DNA of 64,000 bases, from contig NZ_AUGR01000006.1 in NCBI RefSeq assembly GCF_000422765.1, forward strand, positions 124,001 through 188,000. Direction: 5' to 3'. This document shows positions 27,434 through 36,205 of this stretch, piece by piece. How positions within the stretch are numbered: position 1 is the stretch's first letter; each line of letters opens with the position of its first letter. The notes beneath the pieces are model-generated. The model was given only the letters and a program-made list of their open reading frames with translations, made no database searches and had not been told where the DNA came from. A program made the translations under genes and the position numbers. This stretch comes from Neptunomonas japonica DSM 18939. Lineage in GTDB: Bacteria > Pseudomonadota > Gammaproteobacteria > Pseudomonadales > Balneatricaceae.

Positions 27434-29290
27434 GTGTTTATTAGTAATCTTTGTGTAACGAACTATCGTTCCATTAAAAACTTTTCTATTGCTTTAAAGC
27501 CGAAAACACTAATAATCGGTGAAAATAACATCGGGAAGACCAATCTCTTAAGTGCTTTAGCACTTTTGCTGAATAATGAGATTGGAGGTTATAGAAAAAG
27601 ATCACTAAGTCTTGAAGATTTCAATTATGATGTTTTGCAAGAATTCAAGGAAAATGTCGCAGATATAACTATAAAGTCTGAAGATTTAATCTTTCCTACC
27701 ATCACTATCAACGCTACATTTTCTGATTTTAAAAATGAAGATGAAGAGGCTATTGTCAGTGAATGGTATGATAATGATACACATTCAACTGCCAGTTTAA
27801 AATATTCATTTTATTGTTCGATTTCCAATAAAACAAAATGGGTTGAATCTGTAAGAGAAAAACTCATTACTATACCTGCTGGGCTGCCTCCCGAAGATAT
27901 TGAAAAAGAACAACGTTCAAGAATAGATGGAGTAGACTTCCCTATCTCCGACTATAAATACAAAATAGAAGCCGGCCGTGGAAATATAAAACCTGACAGC
28001 TTTCAATTAGAACCGTTAAAAATTGATTTTCTAGATGCACTAAGAGATGCAAAAACAGAGCTTTCGGCATCCCGAGAAAACAGATTACTTTATCGTATTT
28101 TAAACAATAGAGATAATGCAAAATATGATGACATTAAGGCGAGTGCAGACGCCTTAAATAAATCCATAAGTGAAGGCGATGGTGAACTATATGATATTAA
28201 AAATGATATCTCAGAACTTCTGGAAATGCTTTCACTTGAAACTGAATCCAGTAAAAACAATATAAACTTTAGCTTTTCTGGGCTCGGAGTCACTGAACTT
28301 TTAAAGAAAATTAGCTTGGAGTATGGTGATAAGCCTATTGCTGTGGAGAATAATGGGCTAGGTAGAAATAATCTATTATATATGGCTTTAGTTTTGTCGC
28401 ATATTCAAGAGAAGTCTGGTGTGCCAGACTTTCGTTTAGTAGCAATAGAAGAACCTGAATCGCATATAAGTCCAGTTCTCCAAAAACACTTTGCGGAAAA
28501 CATAGAAAATAGCGAATTCTTTAACGAAAGTTCAAACAGGCAAGTGATCCTTACTAGTCATTCTACTCATATATCATCATATCTTAACCTGGAAAATACT
28601 GTAGTCATGTATAGTGATTCAGGCAATTTTAGGTCACATTATATATTGGATGGTATTGAAGATAATGCTGCTGGAAAGAAAACTAAAAATTATTTAAATA
28701 AGTGGTTATGTGCGACTAACTCGGTCATGTTTTTTAGCCGTAGATTGATTTTTGTTGAAGGTATTGCTGAAAAAATAATCTTACCTAAACTATTTGAGTT
28801 GCACTTTGGGACTACGCTAGAAAAGAAAAACTGTCAGATAATAAATGTAAATGGAGTGGCTTTCCGCAACTTCCTAGAAGTTGTTAATAATGGATACTAT
28901 ATAAAATCAGCTGTATTAACTGATAGTGATGCAAACACCAAGACTGGAACCCGAGCTCCGGGACTCAAGAAAGATTACGACAGCGATAATATTCTTGTAA
29001 GTATTAGCGAACAAACGACATTTGAAAAAGAGTTGATTTCAAATAATTCCACTGGCCAAGGAAGGACCAAGCTGAAAAATACTATAAAATCTACTAGGCC
29101 TTTAAAATTCAAAGAAATTGAAAATGATTTCACAAGTAAGCTAAAGGTTGATGATATTTTTTCAGTAATTGAGGGTTATAAATCTGAATTTGCTTTTGAT
29201 CTTTTGGGCGAACTAGGTAAACCAGGTGACTTTATAATTCCTAAGTACATTGTTGATGCTTTTGATTTTGTGTGTGGGGATGAAAAATGA
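27434..29290 (+). CDS. gajA: Gabija GajA: OLD-family ATPase with Toprim nuclease domain
   Basis: 618 residues from a GTG at 27434, chosen because AAAGGA stands seven bases upstream and the protein then starts directly at the ABC-type ATPase (FISNLCVTNYRSIKNFSI). Walker A GENNIGKT is at 29-36; the Walker B/D-loop AIEEPESHISP is at about 335-345, and LTSHSTHIS follows as H-loop. The Toprim domain begins near residue 435: FVEGIAEK with the catalytic Glu, and LTDSDAN with the DxD aspartates near 495. GajA nicks phage DNA when nucleotide levels drop. It overlaps gajB by four bases. The pair is AT-rich relative to its neighbours, as expected for a transferred defence locus. Confidence 0.88.
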   Translation: MFISNLCVTNYRSIKNFSIALKPKTLIIGENNIGKTNLLSALALLLNNEIGGYRKRSLSLEDFNYDVLQEFKENVADITIKSEDLIFPTITINATFSDFKNEDEEAIVSEWYDNDTHSTASLKYSFYCSISNKTKWVESVREKLITIPAGLPPEDIEKEQRSRIDGVDFPISDYKYKIEAGRGNIKPDSFQLEPLKIDFLDALRDAKTELSASRENRLLYRILNNRDNAKYDDIKASADALNKSISEGDGELYDIKNDISELLEMLSLETESSKNNINFSFSGLGVTELLKKISLEYGDKPIAVENNGLGRNNLLYMALVLSHIQEKSGVPDFRLVAIEEPESHISPVLQKHFAENIENSEFFNESSNRQVILTSHSTHISSYLNLENTVVMYSDSGNFRSHYILDGIEDNAAGKKTKNYLNKWLCATNSVMFFSRRLIFVEGIAEKIILPKLFELHFGTTLEKKNCQIINVNGVAFRNFLEVVNNGYYIKSAVLTDSDANTKTGTRAPGLKKDYDSDNILVSISEQTTFEKELISNNSTGQGRTKLKNTIKSTRPLKFKEIENDFTSKLKVDDIFSVIEGYKSEFAFDLLGELGKPGDFIIPKYIVDAFDFVCGDEK

Positions 29291-30762
29291 TTTCACTGAC
29301 CTATGCTGGAGCTGGAGGCGGTAAAACAACTAGCATGGTTGACTCTGTCTGTAGGAAGATTCCATATTTGAACTCAAACAGGTTTTTATGTGTCATTACA
29401 TATACTAATGACTCTGCTAGAGATATTAAGGAACGCTTGTCAAATAAAATCGATGTACCAAATAATGTATTTATTGGAACTATACATAGTTTTATATATC
29501 GTTTTGTAATCAAACCTCATATGGATGAAGGAGCTAATTTTTCTATCGTTAGTGAACTGGCAAGTAAGCATGAAGTGATGGTTGATTTAATTAAATGGGC
29601 AAAGGGTAAAATAGATGATCCCAGAAAAAGAGGTTATGTCGTAAACGCTAAGTGGGAAATTAAAAAAGCTGAGATGTATAAGCGATTGTTAGAATCACAG
29701 CTTATGACATATGACCAGTTAGTAAAAATATCTAAGGATCTTGTTTCAAAATCAAAAATCCGAAAGGCAATTTCTAGTAAGCTTCAGTACCTATTTATTG
29801 ATGAGTATCAAGATACTTATAAATGGCAACACGATATTTTTCTTAAAATATACAGCGCTAAAAGAACAGAATTATTTATTGTTGGAGATCCTAATCAGTC
29901 CATTTACGGTTTTGCATATGGAGCCTCTGAAAATAATGCAGTAAAACCAAAGAAGTATGAAGACTTTCCGATTTGTCAGGTAAAAAACTCATGCGATTCC
30001 TATACCGAAAAAACTGTTAATTACAGATCATCAGAAGAGATAGTTAATTTAGCCAATACGTTTAATCAGGCTTTTCAACAGACTTCAGCTAAGGGATGTT
30101 TTACACCTGTAAGAGCAATAGAGTCGTCATGTTCACAGGATATATATGATTCATTTAATGCTACAAGGGAAGCTTTAGGCCTGGTAGGCACAGTGTTCTA
30201 TTTATCTATGAATAAGAGCAATCTTTTGCCCTATGAGGCTAAGATCGATTCTTATAGCGGTTCTGTCTGTATTCGATTTATTGAGGCTAGTGTTTCACAA
30301 TGTATTGGTATGAGTATAAAAAAACTGTGTGAAGCCAATATGATAAGCCGAATACAATTTAGAACTTTGTCTGTGTTGGTTGGGAAGGAAGAGTGTATAG
30401 ACCTTACAGCAGTCAAAAGGGTCTTTTTAAGTAAGTTTGGTCGAGATTTATACTATTTAAAGCAAGAACTAGGGAATATTACACCTTCTACTGTCAATAC
30501 AGTGGATGGTAACAGAGCTCTTACGATTCATAAAAGTAAAGGTCTAGAGGCTGAGTCTGTCCTACTTATTTTAAATTCAAACAATCATCTAAACAAACTC
30601 CTTAAAAAGAAGTCTTTAATGAAATCGACTACTGACGATGATCTGAGGCTTGGCTATGTCGCACTTACACGAGCTGAGAAATTACTAGTGATTGCGTGTA
30701 AAGAGACAATTAGCCCCAGTAACAGGATTGCTTTAGAAAAGCTCGATGTAGCTTTCCTATAA
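29287..30762 (+). CDS. gajB: Gabija GajB: UvrD/Rep-like helicase-NTPase
   Basis: 491 residues (GajB of Bacillus cereus is close to this length). Superfamily 1 motifs in order: Walker A YAGAGGGKTT at residues about 4-13; Ia VITYTNDSARDIKERL; II YLFIDEYQDTYKWQ; III VGDPNQSIYGF; IV near VNYRSSEEIVNLANTF; V ALTIHKSKGLEAESV; VI RLGYVALTRAEKLLV. The helicase is compact, without the 2B-type insert of true UvrD. GajB senses DNA ends or NTP depletion and works in a GajA-GajB complex. The ATG lies within the gajA stop (ATGA), so translation is coupled. Confidence 0.88.
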   Translation: MISLTYAGAGGGKTTSMVDSVCRKIPYLNSNRFLCVITYTNDSARDIKERLSNKIDVPNNVFIGTIHSFIYRFVIKPHMDEGANFSIVSELASKHEVMVDLIKWAKGKIDDPRKRGYVVNAKWEIKKAEMYKRLLESQLMTYDQLVKISKDLVSKSKIRKAISSKLQYLFIDEYQDTYKWQHDIFLKIYSAKRTELFIVGDPNQSIYGFAYGASENNAVKPKKYEDFPICQVKNSCDSYTEKTVNYRSSEEIVNLANTFNQAFQQTSAKGCFTPVRAIESSCSQDIYDSFNATREALGLVGTVFYLSMNKSNLLPYEAKIDSYSGSVCIRFIEASVSQCIGMSIKKLCEANMISRIQFRTLSVLVGKEECIDLTAVKRVFLSKFGRDLYYLKQELGNITPSTVNTVDGNRALTIHKSKGLEAESVLLILNSNNHLNKLLKKKSLMKSTTDDDLRLGYVALTRAEKLLVIACKETISPSNRIALEKLDVAFL

Positions 30763-31496
30763 TTTGTTTAGCTATTTCATATATTTGATTTAAATTATGT
30801 TCCTTTAATAAAACGGTAACTTACAAAGTGGATTGTGATTGCAGAACCACATAATAAGCGCGTCCTTAAGCTCTGTTGCTACGCAGCCCTGCCTAAGATG
30901 TAAACGTTACCTCATCCTGTTAGTGCTGTTAGGGGTCTAACCCCTACGTAACTATAGATGACCGCTTCTGGCACTAAGAAGAAGTCAATAAGTGACTCAT
31001 CACACTTGTTATTAACCCACAATATTGCGTGTTATTACTGCAAACATGAGTGGTAATTAAAGGGTGGTTTTGTCTTATAAAGACTCAGTAGTTTCATGTG
31101 CTTTCTAAGAAAATAGCGGGCTTAATATCAGCAAGTGAGTGTTGTTTAGATAGTCCAACCCTTTAACCAAAATACCTTCATATTCGTTTTATCACGTTCA
31201 GATTTTTATGTTAATAATGCTTGATCGGAATTTCCTACCCTATAGATGATTAGAATACTTTGCCCTTCGCTAAGGCCTTCTAGTTCACTCAGATACTCTG
31301 TATTTAAGCTGAGCTTACAGATAGGTCCATTAATGCTGCTCGCCCATCGTTTAGCAACTCTTATTGGAATGAATGAGAAGCCGAACGACAAGCAGGTTGA
31401 GGAGTATGCGAAAGAGGCTACCACTTTCTTACTGTCTGCCATCTCTTAGTTTTGACGAGGTAAGCTAAGCTAAGCGAGTCTCTTTTGTTGCTCCAT
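30763..31496. other. Intergenic downstream of Gabija, possible remnant at 31320-31449
   Basis: 734 bases with no intact gene. It has a small hairpin TAGGGGT-CTA-ACCCCTA at 30930-30946. A plus-strand frame ending at 31449 gives a 40-residue helical C-terminal-looking stretch (LAHRLATLIGMNEKPNDKQV...), which might be the tail of a lost regulator, but no start or domain is visible. A minus-strand frame covers the same bases. Confidence 0.4.
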
Positions 31497-32486
31497 TTAG
31501 CTAGTTAAATGTTCATAGCTATCAACGAAACGTTTGTACTTATGTTGCCCGCAAGTATAAGTGGGGTATTTGGCAGGGTTATCATCATTTTGGCATGTCG
31601 GCACTACGCTCACTTTTGCATCAAAATCCAGATCGATAAAAAAGGGCACAGAATAACGTTCTTTACCGCTGGTATTAATGACTCGGTGGGTGGTTGATAT
31701 GTAGCGATCGTTGGTAAATGTTTGCACAAGATCACCAATGTTAACGATAAAAGTATCTTCTACGGGCGGTGCGCTAACCCATTCTCCATCACGGTTTTGT
31801 ACTTGTAAACCGCCTACCGAATCCTGAGACAGGATGGTCAGAAACCCATAATCGGTGTGAGCGCCTATGCCTATTTCTTCTAGAGAAATGTTACCTTCTT
31901 GCGGTGGATAATGAAGCAGGCGCTGGATGGTTATAGGCTTTTGTTGCAGCTTCTCAAAGTAGTTCGCTGGAAGTTCTAGGCTAAGAGCGATAGCGCTGAT
32001 GAGTTTACGGGATAAAGTCATCATTGCATCATGGTATTGCTCAAAGGTTTTTTTAAAGCCAGCAGGGCTTTGTGGCATTTGGTTTGGCCCAAAGAAGGGC
32101 GAGACAGTGGTTTCATTGAGACCAAAATCAAAACATTCTTTAAAGTCACGGGTGTTTTCTGGATCAACATTTTCGCTATACATTGGAATATAGCCGCGCA
32201 ACGTTTGTCCAGAGTTAACAATATTCAGCTGCTGCTTTTGTTCAACCGGTAGCTTGAAAAACGCCTCGGCCAGTGCGTAAGCATCTTTTATCAGTTGCGG
32301 ATCTACACCGTGATTCTTTATATAAAGAAACCCTATATTTTCACAAACGTAGCCAATCTCATCGGCCACTTTCATTGGGTCGCTGCCATCGATTAGCGAA
32401 GCAATATCGATAATAGGGATTTCACTGAATGTGGTTGATTTGCTTTCAAGGCGAGAGTCAATCTGGTTGGAGGAGGCTATAGACAC
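31497..32486 (-). CDS. Isopenicillin-N-synthase-like Fe(II)/2-oxoglutarate oxygenase
   Basis: 329 residues, starting at GTG (AGG at about -10). The family's N-terminal block IPIIDIASLIDGSDP and ENIGFLYIKNHGV are present. Iron ligands: HxD in GAHTDYGFLTIL and the second His in YISTTHRVIN; R-x-S (RYSVPFF) binds 2-oxoglutarate. These soluble enzymes hydroxylate or desaturate small molecules. It follows the tandem GlxA regulators with 89 bases between, as the last gene of the betaine transporter strand, and may process an amino-acid-like betaine breakdown product; this is inferred from position only. Confidence 0.85.
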   Translation of the reverse strand: MSIASSNQIDSRLESKSTTFSEIPIIDIASLIDGSDPMKVADEIGYVCENIGFLYIKNHGVDPQLIKDAYALAEAFFKLPVEQKQQLNIVNSGQTLRGYIPMYSENVDPENTRDFKECFDFGLNETTVSPFFGPNQMPQSPAGFKKTFEQYHDAMMTLSRKLISAIALSLELPANYFEKLQQKPITIQRLLHYPPQEGNISLEEIGIGAHTDYGFLTILSQDSVGGLQVQNRDGEWVSAPPVEDTFIVNIGDLVQTFTNDRYISTTHRVINTSGKERYSVPFFIDLDFDAKVSVVPTCQNDDNPAKYPTYTCGQHKYKRFVDSYEHLTS

Positions 32487-32575
32487 TGTGTAATACCTGC
32501 AATTTGTTGTTTTTATATGTGCTTAGTTTCACTGAAGTAGTGGTTGCACATATATAACAAAAGCGAAAAACAGTA

Positions 32576-33577
32576 TTACTGAAACGATGAATGTGTAAGG
32601 CGTAATTCGGAAGGGCGTTGGTTGAATTGTTCACGAAAACATTTACTAAAGTGGCTCTGTGAACTAAACCCCGTTGCCTGCGAAATATTGGCAATACTTA
32701 AGTGCGTTTCTTCAATCATTTTTCGTGCGTGCTGGAGGCGCAGATGAAGATAATATCGACCAGGGCTGGTGTGCTCGTGTTTCTGAAAAGCCGTTTCTAG
32801 ATTTCGTTGAGTTGTACCTATTTTGTTGGCAACTGTCGAGATTGGGTAGGGGGCACTGATGTGCTTTTCCATTAACTCCACGGCTGCACCCAAACAGGGA
32901 GATTTCATGCGAAGGGTTAGGTAGCGGCGGGTCGTTTGCATCTCTTCGCGACTTCGAATTCGTTCCTGTAAAAACTGTTGGGACACATGCTGGGCAAAAT
33001 CACGACCATGATCTTGGCCAATTAAGTAAAGTAACATATCTAATGTGGCAGTCCCGCCAGCGCTGGTTAGCAGATTATCCGTGATGGTATATAGGTTCTC
33101 TTGTAGCATAATGCTGGGATAAAGCTCGGCAAAGGTATTACAGTATTCAGGTACGAGCGTGCAGCTTTTGTCTTGTAATAATCCCGCCTTAGCTAAAATG
33201 AAGCTACCGCAGCTTAGTGCAGCTATACGGCCTTTACGACGGGCGATATTTCGCAGTAATGTAAAAAAGCGTGGATTATTGTAATCAGCAACATTTCTGT
33301 AACCACAGATAAAAATTAGATCACTCTGTTGGCATGAGTCTATGTCACCATTTGTTTCTATAGGCACGTTATTCGAGCTTTTTATGGCGCTGCCGATATT
33401 AAACGGTTCGACTTGGCATATTTGGTATTGATAGAGATCAGAGCCGTTAAGTACGTTTGCAACGCTCAGTGCTTCGATGGCTAACGCAAAGGAGGTGAGG
33501 GCAAATCCGGGTAGTAGGACAAAGCTAACCTGTATGACCTTTTTTTCTGCGGTATGCTGTGTGGTGTTCGCGGTCAT
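32576..33577 (-). CDS. GlxA-family regulator (DJ-1/PfpI plus AraC)
   Basis: 333 residues. An N-terminal DJ-1/PfpI-like domain (about residues 10-190) keeps the nucleophile-elbow cysteine in ALSCGSFILAKAGLL. A C-terminal AraC domain (about 235-330) has ISTVANKIGTTQRNLETAFQKH and SIANISQATGFSSQSHFSKCF. GlxA-type activators include GbdR, SouR and CdhR, which respond to glycine betaine, sarcosine and carnitine; that makes control of the nearby betaine genes likely. It is one of two tandem paralogues, 67 bases downstream of the other. Confidence 0.88.
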   Translation of the reverse strand: MTANTTQHTAEKKVIQVSFVLLPGFALTSFALAIEALSVANVLNGSDLYQYQICQVEPFNIGSAIKSSNNVPIETNGDIDSCQQSDLIFICGYRNVADYNNPRFFTLLRNIARRKGRIAALSCGSFILAKAGLLQDKSCTLVPEYCNTFAELYPSIMLQENLYTITDNLLTSAGGTATLDMLLYLIGQDHGRDFAQHVSQQFLQERIRSREEMQTTRRYLTLRMKSPCLGAAVELMEKHISAPYPISTVANKIGTTQRNLETAFQKHEHTSPGRYYLHLRLQHARKMIEETHLSIANISQATGFSSQSHFSKCFREQFNQRPSELRLTHSSFQ

Positions 33578-33644
33578 GTTTTTAACTCTTTAGTTATGTT
33601 TAATACAGTTTTATTGAGTTCGATTTTAGTGATGCCGCATGACT

Positions 33645-34697
33645 TTATTGATTGGTTTGCTGTCGGGCGATGCTGGGTGAAAACCCATAATACTTCTTAA
33701 AACAATGGCTGAAATGGCTTGTGCTCAGAAAGCCACAGGCTACTGAAACCGCTATAATGGAATAACTGCTTTGTTCTAGTAATCGCTTAGCGTAGGTTAA
33801 GCGTAACTCAAGATAGTAGCGGTACGGTGTGGTGTCTAAATATGTCTGAAACATTCTTTCTATTTGTCGGCGGGACATGCTCACAAAAGATGCCAATTCA
33901 TCTAAATGTATAGGCTCTTCAAGGTTAGAGCGCATGAGTTCCAGTACGCTTCGCAAAGCATTAGGAAACGCTGGGTTATCACCAGGCTGAGCCAGCACAA
34001 GTTCACCATCTTCGGCGATACGGTCACAGCTTAGGATATCTCTAATAGCAAGCACAAGGTCGCTGCCTTGTGTTTTTTCTATCAGTTTTAACATCATTTG
34101 CAGAGCGCTAGATGGCGTGGCGCAGCTGATACGTTTATCTTCGATAATTAATGCACTTGTGGAGAGCGTTACTTGGCTGAAGTGCTCCTGTATAAAAGCA
34201 TGACTATCTGGGTGAACGGCACAATCGCAATTATTAAGCAGGCCTGCATGGGCTAGGTGAACGGCACCATTCCAAATGCCACCAAGCGTGATTCCTTTTT
34301 TGTTAGCGACTTTTAGGAACGCCGATAGCCGCGTGTTTTCGTGCAGCGGTGACCTAAAACCGCCGCAAATAATTAAAATATCTAGAGCGCCTTTACCTTC
34401 CATAGGTATCTGCTCTAATGTCAGCTGAGCAGATACTTCGATTCCGAGATCGCTAATGACAGAATAGTTATTGGCATCGGCACTAATAGTCTGGTGCGAA
34501 TACAGTTCATTTACGTTAACAAGGTTGGCAGTGACTAATGTGTCGGCTGCAGCGGTGAATGCTAGCATCGAAAAGTTGTCTGCTAAAATAAAGCCAACGC
34601 TAAGGGGGTTATGCATTCGCTCACGAGTTGGTAATGCAACATGTTTTGAGTCCGTAGTAGGGGAGATCAAAAGATGTTTTTGTTGTGTGATAATCAT
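33645..34697 (-). CDS. GlxA-family regulator, second tandem copy
   Basis: 350 residues. Same architecture as its downstream neighbour: DJ-1/PfpI domain (about 30-200) and AraC DNA-binding domain (about 250-345; LDELASFVSMSRRQIERMFQTY and IIAVSVACGFLSTSHFSHCF). Here the nucleophile position reads GGIWNGAVHLAHAGLL, an Asn in place of Cys, so ligand chemistry probably differs. The two are related only at family level, not a recent duplication. A betaine-responsive role is inferred from the setting. Confidence 0.88.
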   Translation of the reverse strand: MIITQQKHLLISPTTDSKHVALPTRERMHNPLSVGFILADNFSMLAFTAAADTLVTANLVNVNELYSHQTISADANNYSVISDLGIEVSAQLTLEQIPMEGKGALDILIICGGFRSPLHENTRLSAFLKVANKKGITLGGIWNGAVHLAHAGLLNNCDCAVHPDSHAFIQEHFSQVTLSTSALIIEDKRISCATPSSALQMMLKLIEKTQGSDLVLAIRDILSCDRIAEDGELVLAQPGDNPAFPNALRSVLELMRSNLEEPIHLDELASFVSMSRRQIERMFQTYLDTTPYRYYLELRLTYAKRLLEQSSYSIIAVSVACGFLSTSHFSHCFKKYYGFSPSIARQQTNQ

Positions 34698-34778
34698 CTT
34701 TTTACCTCCTGTCGGTTGAGTTACTTGTCACGGTGTTGGTCATGATTATTTTATGGGTAGATGTGTTATCAGTAGTTA

Positions 34779-36113
34779 TTAGGTACTCATCAGCAGATCA
34801 AACAATTGGCTACAGTCATCAGCTTTTTCTAGAAGATCCACAGCAGTGATAATCTTTGCAATTCTTTGCTCACTGAAATTAACTGAAGCCAGTAATCGGA
34901 ATTTAGCTCTGAGCTCAGCTTGAGTCATTGCTGTATCAGGGTCCCCTTTTGCCTGTGTCACCGGGCTGGTCAGGCTAGAACCGTCTTTTAACTGGATCGT
35001 TACTCTAGATAGGATTTCTTGTGGGAATCGTGCTGATAGATCTTGCGCTTCAGTAATTTCAACCAGGCGACTAATCTGAAGAATATCCTCTGCCTGAATC
35101 GCATCCCCGGTAACCTCATTCGGGCCAACTTGGCCACGGCTGATTAATGCCGCCAATGGAAATGCTAGGCCATATTGTGCTTCGTCAGCATTTGCTGGGA
35201 AGTGCCCTTGTAATCGCATCGATTCATGAAAGGTTTCTACATTTATCGCTTCAATATTGGTTGCTATTATCTCTGGATACTGTGCCATCATCCCAGTAAC
35301 CGCTGTTAGTGATGGTTGTGCCCAGCGACATACCGGCCAAGGCTTAAAGTACTGTGCGTCTATCTCCCAGCGTTCTCCCAAATCGTTCCAGCAATGACTT
35401 ATCTTATTATCGGCTACTGTTTCTGCCGGCGCACCCGTAATACCCGCCTGAGCCATCAGCAATGCGTTTATTCCTGCATAGGCGCCAGCACCGTGGGCAT
35501 CACGTAGCATGGAAGGGGAGTCGACCAAACGCATCATAGGGCAACGTGGTCCAAAGTATTCTGCGATGCCTAGCGCGTGCTGAAATTGCTCCTCATTCAT
35601 ACCTAATAGTCGGGCCCCACCACACACGACTCCTAAGCCTGAAAAAGCACCAGAGGCATGGTATTCAGCGGCTGTATCCATTAATGCAACGCCGGCTCGC
35701 AGCCCTGTTTCATAAGCGATAGTGACAGCACTGAGAAACTCCTCACCACTGATATCCCGACCTTGATCACGACAAGCATCTGCGAGTGCTAATAGGGCAG
35801 GGACAACCGTAGCTCCGGCGTGTCCTTTGGAGGTGAAGTGACCTTCATGGGCATCTAGGCTGTCGGCACTGAAGCCTCCGGCCCATGCGGCTCCTAGAGG
35901 ATTAACTTTTCGATCATCAAATAATAGTCGGCAACTCAGCTTTGTCGCAGGGTAATTGTCGGCAGCATAGTTACAGATGTTGATAGTCGTTTGGTTGCTT
36001 TTGGCACCGGCAATAACACCGATAATATCCAATAAAGAAGTACTGACCAGATAACGAGTATGTTGTGGGACTTCTCTAAAATGTAAGTTTTGTACAAAGT
36101 TATATAGAGACAT
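34779..36113 (-). CDS. MmgE/PrpD family protein
   Basis: 444 residues, full length for the family. The opening helices (LYNFVQNLHFREVPQHTRYLVSTSLLDIIGVIAGA) and the sequence FSADSLDAHEGHFTSKGHAGATVVPALLAL match PrpD-type proteins, where the D/H pair lies at the active site. Further blocks: SHNAGVGVVCGGARLLGM-like FSGLGVVCGGARLLGM and KPWPVCRWAQPSL. Family members dehydrate methylcitrate or decarboxylate aconitate; other substrates are common. No methylcitrate genes are here, so a different polycarboxylate or imino substrate is likely. It starts only 38 bases past the proX terminator hairpin. Confidence 0.82.
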   Translation of the reverse strand: MSLYNFVQNLHFREVPQHTRYLVSTSLLDIIGVIAGAKSNQTTINICNYAADNYPATKLSCRLLFDDRKVNPLGAAWAGGFSADSLDAHEGHFTSKGHAGATVVPALLALADACRDQGRDISGEEFLSAVTIAYETGLRAGVALMDTAAEYHASGAFSGLGVVCGGARLLGMNEEQFQHALGIAEYFGPRCPMMRLVDSPSMLRDAHGAGAYAGINALLMAQAGITGAPAETVADNKISHCWNDLGERWEIDAQYFKPWPVCRWAQPSLTAVTGMMAQYPEIIATNIEAINVETFHESMRLQGHFPANADEAQYGLAFPLAALISRGQVGPNEVTGDAIQAEDILQISRLVEITEAQDLSARFPQEILSRVTIQLKDGSSLTSPVTQAKGDPDTAMTQAELRAKFRLLASVNFSEQRIAKIITAVDLLEKADDCSQLFDLLMST

Positions 36114-36150
36114 CGTATGTTCCGATATATCAGAAGAAAATACAGAGGAA

Positions 36151-36176
36151 AAAAAGGCACCTCAAGGTGCCTTTTT
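36151..36176 (-). terminator. Rho-independent terminator of the proVWX operon
   Basis: GGCACC-TCAA-GGTGCC with A-run before and T-run after, usable on both strands. On the minus strand it lies 30 bases after the proX stop codon and separates the transporter from the PrpD gene. Confidence 0.88.
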
Positions 36177-36205
36177 ACTGTCAATAATTTGCAGGGCAGA
36201 TGGAC

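Noticed and set aside
31206-31449. Overlapping plus- and minus-strand frames downstream of Gabija
   Set aside because: The plus frame's last 40 codons look like a regulator's C terminus, but there is no start or domain; too weak to call a gene.
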